From the NCBI GenBank assembly GCA_964016885.1, contig OZ024759.1, positions 6,283,933-6,347,932 on the forward strand: a stretch of DNA of 64,000 nucleotides, given 5' to 3'. Both the position numbers and the translations under genes were made by a program. This document shows positions 42,701 through 54,700 of the stretch, piece by piece. Below the pieces are notes generated by a model. That model did not search any database. It was not told the DNA's origin and was given only the letters and a program-made list of their open reading frames with translations. The DNA comes from Eledone cirrhosa (lineage: Eukaryota > Mollusca > Cephalopoda > Octopoda > Eledonidae). How positions within the stretch are numbered: the stretch's first letter is position 1; every line of letters begins with the position of its first letter.

Positions 42701-45700
42701 TAGGTACCAAAGTAAGGTACAGTCCACCTAGCTGTCACTAGGTACCACAGTAAGGTAAAGTCCACCTAGCTGTTACTAGGTACCACAGTAAGGTACAGTC
42801 CACCTAGCTGTCACTAGGGACCACAGTAAGGTACAGTCCACCTAGCTGTCACTAGGTACCACAGTAAGGTACAGTCCACCTAGCTGTCAGTAGGTACCAC
42901 AGTAAGGTACAGTCCACCTAGCTGTCACTAGGTACCAAAGTAAGGTACAGTCCACCTAGCTGTCACTAGGGACCACAGTAAGGTACAGTCCACCTAGCTG
43001 TCAGTAGGTACCACAGTAAGGTACAGTCCACCTAGCTGTCAGTAGGTACCACAGTAAGATACAGTCCACCTAGCTGTCACTAGGTACCACAGTAAGGTAC
43101 AGTCCACCTAGCTGTCACTAGGTACCACAGTAAGGTACAGTCCACCTAGCTCTCACTAGGTACCACAATAAAGTACAGTCCACCTAGCTGTCACTAGGTA
43201 CCACAGTAAGGTACAGTCCACCTAGCTGTCACTAGGTACCACAATAAGGTACAGTCCACCTAGCTGTCACTAGGTACCACAGTAAGGTACAGTCCACCTA
43301 GCTGTCAGTAGGTACTACAGTAAGGTACAGTCCACCTAGCTGTCACTAGGTACCACAGTAAGGTACAGTCCACCTAGCTCTCACTAGGTACCACAATAAG
43401 GTACAGTCCACCTAGCTGTCACTAGGTACCACAGTAAGGTACAGTCTGCCTAGGTGTCACTAGGTAGAACAGTAAGGTACAGTCCACCTAGCTGTCAGTA
43501 GGTACCACAGTAAGGTACAGTCCACCTAGCTGTCACTAGGTACCACATTAAGGTACAGTCCACCTAGCTGTCACTAGGTACCACTATAAGGTACAGTCCA
43601 CCTAGCTGTCACTAGGTACCAAAGTAAGGTACAGTCCACCTAGCTGTCACTAGGTACCACAGTAAGGTACAGTCCACCTAGCTGTCACTAGGTACCACAG
43701 TAAGGTAGAGTCCACCTAGCTGTCACTAGGTACCACAGTAAGGTACAGTCCACCTAGTTGTCACTAGGTACCACAGTAAGGTAGAGTCCACCTAGCTGTC
43801 ACTAGGTACCACAGTAAGATACAGTCCACCTAGCTGTCACTAGGTACCACAGTAAGGTACAGTCCACCTAGCTGTCACTAGGTACCACAGTAAGGTACAG
43901 TCCACCTAGCTGTCACTAGGTACCACAGTAAGGTATAGTCCACCTAGCTGTCACTAGGTACCACAGTAAGGTACAGTCCACCTAGCTGTTACTAGGTACC
44001 ACAGTAAGGTACAGTCCACCTAGCTGTCACTAGGGACCACAGTAAGGTACAGTCCACCTAGCTGTCACTAGGTACCAAAGTAAGGTACAGTCCACCTAGC
44101 TGTCACTAGGTACCACAGTAAGGTAAAGTCCACCTAGCTGTTACTAGGTACCAAAGTAAGGTACAGTCCACCTAGCTGTCACTAGGTACCACAGTAAGGT
44201 ACAGTCCACCTAGCTCTCACTAGGTACCACAATAAAGTACAGTCCACCTAGCTGTCACTAGGTACCACAGTAAGGTACAGTCCACCTAGCTGTCACTAGG
44301 TACCACAATAAGGTACAGTCCACCTAGCTGTCAGTAGGTACTACAGTAAGGTACAGTCCACCTAGCTGTCACTAGGTACCACAGTAAGGTACAGTCCACC
44401 TAGCTCTCACTAGGTACCACAATAAGGTACAGTCCACCTAGCTGTCACTAGGTACCACAGTAAGGTACAGTCCACCTAGCTGTCAGTAGGTACTACAGTA
44501 AGGTACAGTCCACCTAGCTGTCACTAGGTACCACAGTAAGGTACAGTCCACCTAGCTCTCACTAGGTACCACAATAAGGTACAGTCCACCTAGCTGTCAC
44601 TAGGTACCACAGTAAGGTACAGTCTGCCTAGGTGTCACTAGGTAGAACAGTAAGGTACAGTCCACCTAGCTGTCAGTAGGTACCACATTAAGGTACAGTC
44701 CACCTAGCTGTCACTAGGTACCACTATAAGGTACAGTCCACCTAGCTGTCACTAGGTACCAAATTAAGGTACAGTCCACCTAGCTGTCACTAGGTACCAC
44801 AGTAAGGTACAGTCCACCTAGCTGTCACTAGGTACCACAGTAAGGTACAGTCCACCTAGCTGTCAGTAGGTACCACAGTAAGGTACAGTCCACCTAGCTG
44901 TCAGTAGGTACCACAGTAAGATACAGTCCACCTAGCTGTCACTAGGTACCACAGTAAGGTACAGTCCACCTAGCTGTCACTAGGTACCACAGTAAGGTAC
45001 AGTCCACCTAGCTCTCACTAGGTACCACAATAAAGTACAGTCCACCTAGCTGTCACTAGGTACCACAGTAAGGTACAGTCCACCTAGCTGTCACTAGGTA
45101 CCACAATAAGGTACAGTCCACCTAGCTGTCAGTAGGTACTACAGTAAGGTACAGTCCACCTAGCTGTCACTAGGTACCACAGTAAGGTACAGTCCACCTA
45201 GCTCTCACTAGGTATCACAATAAGGTACAGTCCACCTAGCTGTCACTAGGTACCACAGTAAGGTACAGTCCACCTAGCTGTCAGTAGGTACTACAGTAAG
45301 GTACAGTCCACCTAGCTGTCACTAGGTACCACAGTAAGGTACAGTCCACCTAGCTCTCACTAGGTACCACAATAAGGTACAGTCCACCTAGCTGTCACTA
45401 GGTACCACAGTAAGGTACAGTCTGCCTAGGTGTCACTAGGTAGAACAGTAAGGTACAGTCCAACTAGCTGTCAGTAGGTACCACAGTAAGGTACAGTCCA
45501 CCTAGCTGTCACTAGGTACCACATTAAGGTACAGTCCACCTAGCTGTCACTAGGTACCACTATAAGGTACAGTCCACCTAGCTGTCACTAGGTACCAAAG
45601 TAAGGTACAGTCCACCTAGCTGTCACTAGGTACCACAGTAAGGTACAGTCCACCTAGCTGTCACTAGGTACCACAGTAAGGTAGAGTCCACCTAGCTGTC

Positions 45701-48700
45701 ACTAGGTACCACAGTAAGGTACAGTCCACCTAGTTGTCACTAGGTACCACAGTAAGGTAGAGTCCACCTAGCTGTCACTAGGTACCACATTAAGGTACAG
45801 TCCACCTAGCTGTCACTAGGTACCACAGTAAGGTACAGTCCACCTAGCTGTCACTAGGTACCACAGTAAGGTACAGTCCACCTAGCTGTCAGTAGGTACC
45901 ACAGTAAGGTACACTCCACCTAGCTGTCACTAGGTACCACAGTAAGGTACAGTCCACCTAGCTGTCACTAGGTACCACTATAAGGTACAGTCCACCTAGC
46001 TGTCACTAGGTACCACAGTAAGGTACAGTCCACCTAGCTGTCACTAGGTACCACAGTAAGGTACAGTCCACCTAGCTGTCACTAGGTACCACAGTAAGGT
46101 ACAGTCCACCTAGCTGTCAGTAGGTACCACAGTAAGGTACAGTCCACCTAGCTGTCACTAGGTACCACAGTAAGGTACAGTCCACCTAGCTGTCACTAGG
46201 TACCACAGTAAGGTACAGTCCACCTAGCTGTCACTAGGTACCACAGTAAGGTACAGTCCACCTAGCTGTCACTAGGTACCACTATAAGGTACAGTCCACC
46301 TAGCTGTCACTAGGTACCAAAGTAAGGTACAGTCCACCTAACTGTCAGTAGGTACCACAGTAAGGTACAGTCCACCTAGCTGTCACTAGGTACCACAGTA
46401 AGTTACAGTCCACCTAGCTGTCACTAGGTACCACAGTAAGGTACAGTCCACCTAGCTGTCACTAGGTACCACAGTAAGATACAGTCCACCTAGCTGTCAC
46501 TAGGTACCACAGTAAGGTACAGTCCACCTAGCTGTCACTAGGTACCACAGTAAGATACAGTCCACCTAGCTGTCACTAGGTACCACAGTAAGGAACAGTC
46601 CACCTAGCTGTCACTAGGTACCACAGTAAGGTACAGTCCACCTAGCTGTCACTAGGTACCACAGTAAACTACAGTCCACCTAGCTGTCACTAGGTACCAC
46701 AGTAAGGTACAGTCCACCTAGCTGTCACTAGGTACCACAGTAAGGTACAGTCCACCTAGCTGTCACTAGGTACCACAGTAAGGTAGAGTCCACCTAGCTG
46801 TCACTAGGTACCACAGTAAGGTAGAGTCCACCTAGTTGTCACTAGGTACCACAGTAAGGTAGAGTCCACCTAGTTGTCACTAGGTACCACAGTAAGGTAG
46901 AGTCCACCTAGCTGTCAGTAGGTACCACTAGAAGGTACAGTCCACCTAGCTGTCACTAGGTACCACAGTAAGGTACAGTCCACCTAGCTGTCACTAGGTA
47001 CCACAGTAAGGTACAGTCCGCCTAACTGTCACTAGGTACCACAGTAAGGTACAGTCCACCTAGCTGTCACTAGGTACCACACTAAGGTACAGTCCACCTA
47101 ACTGTCACTAGGTACCACAGTAAGGTACAGTCCACCTAGCTGTCACTAGGTACCACAGTAGGGTACAGTCCACCTAGCTGTCACTAGGTACCAAAGTAAG
47201 GTACAGTCCACCTAGCTCTCACTAGGTACCACAATAAGGTACAGTCCACCTAGCTGTCACTAGGTACCACAGTAAGGTACAGTCCACCTAGCTGTCACTA
47301 GGTACCACATTAAGGTACAGTCCACCTAGCTGTCACTAGGTACCACAGTAAGGTACAGTCCACCTAGCTGTCACTAGGTACCACTATAAGGTACAGTCCA
47401 CCTAGCTGTCACTAGGTACCAAAGTAAGGTACAGTCCACCTAGCTGTCACTAGGTACCACAGTAAGGTACAGTCCACCTAGCTGTCACTAGGTACCACAG
47501 TAAGGTAGAGTCCACCTAGCTGTCACTAGGTACCACAGTAAGGTAGAGTCCACCTAGTTGTCACTAGGTACCACAGTAAGGTAGAGTCCACCTAGTTGTC
47601 ACTAGGTACCACAGTAAGGTAGAGTCCACCTAGCTGTCAGTAGGTACCACTATAAGGTACAGTCCACCTAGCTGTCAGTAGGTACCACTATAAGGTACAG
47701 TCCACCTAGCTGTCAGTAGGTACCACAGTAAGGTACAGTCCACCTAGCTGTCACTAGGTACCACAGTAAGGTACAGTCCACCTAGCTGTCACTAGGTACC
47801 ACAGTAAGGTACAGTCCACCTAGCTGTCACTAGGTACCACTATAACGTACAGTCCACCTAGCTGTCACTAGGTACCACAGTAAGGTACAGTCCACCTAGC
47901 TGTCACTAGGTACCACAGTAAGGTACAGTCCACCTAGCTGTCACTAGGTACCACAGTAAGGTACACTCCACCTAGCTGTCACTAGGTACCACAGTAAACT
48001 ACAGTCCACCTAGCTGTCACTAGGTACCACAGTAAGGTACAGTCCACCTAGCTGTCACTAGGTACCACAGTAAGGTACAGTCCACCTAGCTGTCAGTAGG
48101 TACCACAGTAAGGTACAGTCCACCTAGCTGTCAGTAGGTACCACAGTAAGATACAGTCCACCTAGCTGTCACTAGGTACCACAGTAAGGTACAGTCCACC
48201 TAGCTGTCACTAGGTACCACAGTAAGGTTCAGTCCACCTAGCTGTCACTAGGTACCACAGTAAGGTATAGTCCACCTAGCTGTCACTAGGTACCACAGTA
48301 AGGTACAGTCCACCTAGCTGTTACTAGGTACCACAGTAAGGTACAGTCCACCTAGCTGTCACTAGGGACCACAGTAAGGTACAGTCCACCTAGCTGTCAC
48401 TAGGTACCAAAGTAAGGTACAGTCCACCTAGCTGTCACTAGGTACCACAGTAAGGTAAAGTCCACCTAGCTGTTACTAGGTACCACAGTAAGGTACAGTC
48501 CACCTAGCTGTCACTAGGGACCACAGTAAGGTACAGTCCACCTAGCTGTCACTAGGTACCACAGTAAGGTACAGTCCACCTAGCTGTCAGTAGGTACCAC
48601 AGTAAGGTACAGTCCACCTAGCTGTCACTAGGTACCAAAGTAAGGTACAGTCCACCTAGCTGTCACTAGGGACCACAGTAAGGTACAGTCCACCTAGCTG

Positions 48701-51700
48701 TCAGTAGGTACCACAGTAAGGTACAGTCCACCTAGCTGTCAGTAGGTACCACAGTAAGATACAGTCCACCTAGCTGTCACTAGGTACCACAGTAAGGTAC
48801 AGTCCACCTAGCTGTCACTAGGTACCACAGTAAGGTACAGTCCACCTAGCTCTCACTAGGTACCACAATAAAGTACAGTCCACCTAGCTGTCACTAGGTA
48901 CCACAGTAAGGTACAGTCCACCTAGCTGTCACTAGGTACCACAATAAGGTACAGTCCACCTAGCTGTCACTAGGTACCACAGTAAGGTACAGTCCACCTA
49001 GCTGTCAGTAGGTACTACAGTAAGGTACAGTCCACCTAGCTGTCACTAGGTACCACAGTAAGGTACAGTCCACCTAGCTCTCACTAGGTACCACAATAAG
49101 GTACAGTCCACCTAGCTGTCACTAGGTACCACAGTAAGGTACAGTCCACCTAGCTGTCACTAGGTACCACAGTAAGGTACAGTCCACCTAGCTGTCAGTA
49201 GGTACCACAGTAAGGTACAGTCCACCAAGCTGTCACTAGGTACCACATTAAGGTACAGTCCACCTAGCTGTCAGTAGGTACCACAATAAGGTACAGTCCA
49301 CCTAGCTGTCACTAGTTACCACTATAAGGTACAGCCCACCTAGCTGTCACTAGGTACCACAGTAAGGTACAGTCCACCTAGCTGTCATTAGGTACCACAG
49401 TAAGATACAGTCCACCTAGCTGTCACTAGGTACCACAGTAAAGTACAGTCCCCCTAGCTGTCAGTAGGTACCACAGTAAGGTACAGTCCACCTAGCTGTC
49501 ACTAGGTACCACAGTAAGGTACAGTCCACCTAGCTGACAGTAGGTACCACAGTAAGGTACAGTCCCCCTAACTGTCAGTAGGTACCACAGTAAGGTACAG
49601 TCCACCTAGCTGTCACTAGGTACCACAGTAAGGAACAGTCCACCTAGCTGTCAGTAGGTACTACAGTAAGGTACAGTCCAATAGCTGTCAGTAGGTACCA
49701 CAGTAAGGTACAGTCCACCTAGCTGTCACTAGGTACTACAGTAAGGTACAGTCCACCTAGCTGTCAGTAGGTACCACAGTAAGGTACAGTCCACCTAGCT
49801 GTCACTAGGTACCACAGTAAGGTACAGTCCACCTAGCTGACAGTAGGTACCACAGTAAGGTACAGTCCACCTAGCTGTCACTAGGTACCACAGTAAGGTA
49901 CAGTCCACCTAGCTGTCAGTAGGTACCACAGTAAGGTATAGTCCACCTAGTTGTCAGTAGGTACCACAGTAAGGTACAGTCCACCTAGCTGTCACTAGGT
50001 ACCACAGTAAGGTACAGTCCACCTAGCTGACAGTAGGTACCACAGTAAGGTACAGTCCCCCTAACTGTCAGTAGGTACCACAGTAAGGTACAGTCCCCCT
50101 AGCTGTCACTAGGTACCACAGTAAGGTACAGTCCACCTAGCTGTCACTAGGTACCACAGTAAGGTACAGTCCACCTAGCTGACAGTAGGTACCACAGTAA
50201 GGTACAGTCCCCCTAACTGTCAGTAGGTACCACAGTAAGGTACAGTCCCCCTAGCTGTCACTAGGTACCACAGTAAGGTACAGTCCACCTAGCTGTCACT
50301 AGGTACCACAGTAAGGTACAGTCCACCTAGCTGTCACTAGGTACTACAGTAAGGTACAGTCCAATAGCTGTCAGTAGGTACCACAGTAAGGTACAGTCCA
50401 CCTAGCTGTCAGTAGGTACTACAGTAAGGTACAGTCCACCTAGCTGTCACTAGGTACCACAGTAAGGTACAGTCCACCTAGCTGTCACTAGGTACTACAG
50501 TAAGGTACAGTCCACCTAGCTGTCAGTAGGTACCACAGTAAGGTATAGTCCACCTAGTTGTCAGTAGGTACCACAGTAAGGTACAGTCCACCTAGCTGTC
50601 ACTAGGTACCACAGTAAGGTACAGTCCACCTAGCTGTCACTAGGTACCACAGTAAGGTACAGTCCACCTAGCTGTCAGCAGGTACCACAGTAAGGTACAG
50701 TCCACCTAGCTGTCACTAGGTACTACAGTAAGGTACAGTCCACCTAGCTGTCAGTAGGTACCACAGTAAGGTATAGTCCACCTAGTTGTCAGTAGGTACC
50801 ACAGTAAGGTACAGTCCACCTAGCTGTCACTAGGTACCACAGTAAGGTACAGTCCACCTAGCTGTCACTAGGTACCACAGTAAGGTACAGTCCACCTAGC
50901 TGTCACTAGGTACCACAGTAGGGTACAGTCCACCTAGCTGTCACTAGGTAACACAGTAGGGTACAGTCCACCTAGCTGTCACTAGGTACCACATAAAGGT
51001 AGAGTCCACCTAGCTGTCAGTAGGTACCACAGTAGGGTACAGTCCACCTAGCTGTCAGTAGGAACCACAGTAAGGTACAGTCCACCTAGCTGTCACTAGG
51101 TACCACAGTAAAGTACAGTCCACCTAGCTGTCAGTAGGTACCACAGTAAGGTACAGTCCACCTAGCTGTCACTAGGTACCACAGTAAGGTACAGTCCACC
51201 TAGCTGTCAGTAGGTACCACAGTAAAGTACAGTCCACCTAGTTGTCACTAGGTACCACAGTAAGATACAGTCCACCTAGCTGTCAGTAGGTACCACAGTA
51301 AGGTACAGTCCACGTAGCTGTCAGTAGGTACCACAGTAAGGTACAGTCCACCTAGCTGTCAGTAGGTACCACAGTAAAGTACAGTCCACCTAGCTGTCAC
51401 TAGGTACCACAGTAAGATAAGTCCACCTAGCTGTCACTAGGTACCACAGTAAGATACAGTCCACCTAGCTGTCAGTAGGTACCACAGTAAGGTACAGTCC
51501 ACCTAGCTGTCACTAGGTACCACAGTAGGGTACAGTCCACCTAGCTGTCACTAGGTAACACAGTAGGGTACAGTCCACCTAGCTGTCACTAGGTACCACA
51601 GTAAGGTACAGTCCACCTAGCTGTCACTAGGTACCACAGTAAGGTAGTCCACCTAGCTGTCAGTAGGTACCACAGTAAGGTACAGTCCACCTAGCTGTCA

Positions 51701-54700
51701 GTAGGTACCACAGTAAGGTACAGTCCACCTAGCTGTCAGTAGGTACCACAATAAGGTACAGTCCACCTAGCTGTCACTAGGTACCACAGTAGGGTACAGT
51801 CCACCTAGCTGTCACTAGGTACCACAGTAAGGTAGTCCACCTAGCTGTCACTAGGTACCACAGTAAGGTACAGTCCACCTAGCTGTCACTAGGGACCACA
51901 GTAAGGTACAGTCCACCTAGCTGTCAGTAGGTACCACAGTAAGGTACAGTCCACCTAGCTGTCAGTAGGTACCACAGTAAGGTACAGTCCACCTAGCTGT
52001 CACTAGGTACCACAGTAAGGTACAGTCCACCTAGCTGTCACTAGGTACCACAGTAAGGTACAGTCCACCTAGCTGTCACTAGGTACCACAGTAGGGTACA
52101 GTCCACCTAGCTGTCACTAGGTACCACAGTAAGGTACAGTCCACCTAGCTGTTACTAGGTACCACAGTAAGGTACAGTCCACCTAGCTGTCAGTAGGTAC
52201 CACAGTAAGGTACAGTCCACCAAGCTGTCACTAGGTACCACAGTAAGGTAGTCCACCTAGCTGTCAGTAGGTACCACAGTAAGGTACAGTCCACCTAGCT
52301 GTCACTAGGTACCACAGTAAGGTACAGTCCACCTAGCTGTCAGTAGGTACCACAGTAAAGTACAGTCCACCTAGCTGTCACTAGGTACCACTATAAGGTA
52401 CAGTCCACCTAGCTGTCACTAGGTACCACAGTAGGGTACAGTCCACCTAGCTGTCAGTAGGTACCACAGTAAGGTACAGTCCACCTAGCTGTCAGTAGGT
52501 ACCACAGTAAGATACAGTCCACCTAGCTGTCAGTAGGTACCACAGTAAGGTACAGTCCCCCTAACTGTCAGTAGGTACCACAGTAAGGTACAGTCCCCCT
52601 AGCTGTCACTAGGTACCACAGTAAGGTACAGTCCACCTAGCTGTCACTAGGTACCACAGTAAGGTACAGTCCACCTAGCTGTCACTAGGTACTACAGTAA
52701 GGTACAGTCCAATAGCTGTCAGTAGGTACCACAGTAAGGTACAGTCCACCTAGCTGTCACTAGGTACCACAGTAAGGTACAGTCCACCTAGCTGTCACTA
52801 GGTACTACAGTAAGGTACAGTCCACCTAGCTGTCAGTAGGTACCACAGTAAGGTATAGTCCACCTAGTTGTCAGTAGGTACCACAGTAAGGTACAGTCCA
52901 CCTAGCTGTCACTAGGTACCACAGTAAGGTACAGTCCACCTAGCTGTCACTAGGTACCACAGTAAGGTACAGTCCACCTAGCTGTCAGCAGGTACTACAG
53001 TAAGGTACAGTCCACCTAGCTGTCACTAGGTACCACAGTAAGGTACAGTCCACCTAGCTGTCACTAGGTACTACAGTAAGGTACAGTCCACCTAGCTGTC
53101 AGTAGGTACCACAGTAAGGTATAGTCCACCTAGTTGTCAGTAGGTACCACAGTAAGGTACAGTCCACCTAGCTGTCACTAGGTACCACAGTAAGGTACAG
53201 TCCACCTAGCTGTCACTAGGTACCACAGTAAGGTACAGTCCACCTAGCTGTCACTAGGTACCACAGTAGGGTACAGTCCACCTAGCTGTCACTAGGTAAC
53301 ACAGTAGGGTACAGTCCACCTAGCTGTCACTAGGTACCACATAAAGGTAGAGTCCACCTAGCTGTCAGTAGGTACCACAGTAGGGTACAGTCCACCTAGC
53401 TGTCAGTAGGAACCACAGTAAGGTACAGTCCACCTAGCTGTCACTAGGTACCACAGTAAAGTACAGTCCACCTAGCTGTCAGTAGGTACCACAGTAAGGT
53501 ACAGTCCACCTAGCTGTCACTAGGTACCACAGTAAGGTACAGTCCACCTAGCTGTCAGTAGGTACCACAGTAAAGTACAGTCCACCTAGTTGTCACTAGG
53601 TACCACAGTAAGATACAGTCCACCTAGCTGTCAGTAGGTACCACAGTAAGGTACAGTCCACGTAGCTGTCAGTAGGTACCACAGTAAGGTACAGTCCACC
53701 TAGCTGTCAGTAGGTACCACAGTAAAGTACAGTCCACCTAGCTGTCACTAGGTACCACAGTAAGATACAGTCCACCTAGCTGTCACTAGGTACCACAGTA
53801 AGATACAGTCCACCTAGCTGTCAGTAGGTACCACAGTAAGGTACAGTCCACCTAGCTGTCACTAGGTACCACAGTAGGGTACAGTCCACCTAGCTGTCAC
53901 TAGGTAACACAGTAGGTTACAGTCCACCTAGCTGTCACTAGGTACCACAGTAAGGTACAGTCCACCTAGCTGTCACTAGGTACCACAGTAAGGTAGTCCA
54001 CCTAGCTGTCAGTAGGTACCACAGTAAGGTACAGTCCACCTAGCTGTCAGTAGGTACCACAGTAAGGTACAGTCCACCTAGCTGTCAGTAGGTACCACAA
54101 TAAGGTACAGTCCACTTAGCTGTCACTAGGTACCACAGTAAGGTGCAGTCCACCTAGCTGTCACTTGGTACCGCAGTAAGGTACAGTCCATCTAGCTGTC
54201 ACTAGGTACCACAGTAAGGTACAGTCCACCTAGCTGTCACTAGGTACCACAGTAAGGTACAGTACACCTAGCTGTCAGTAGGTACCACAGTAAGGTACAG
54301 TCCACCTAGCTGTCACTAGGTACCACAGTAAGGTACAGTCCACCTAGCTGTCACTAGGTACCACAGTAGGGTACAGTCCACCTAGCTGTCACTAGGTACC
54401 ACAGTAAGGTACAGTCCACCTAGCTGTTACTAGGTACCACAGTAAGGTACAGTCCACCTAGCTGTCACTAGGTACCACAGTAAGGTACAGTCCACCTAGC
54501 TGTCAGTAGGTACCACAGTAAGGTACAGTCCACCTAGCTGTCACTAGGTACCACAGTAAGGTACAGTCCACCTAGCTGTCAGTAGGTACCACAGTAAAGT
54601 ACAGTCCACCTAGCTGTCACTAGGTAACACAGTAAAGTAGTCCCCCTAGCTGTCAGCAGGTACCACAGTAAGGTACAGTCCACCTAGCTGTCACTAGGTA

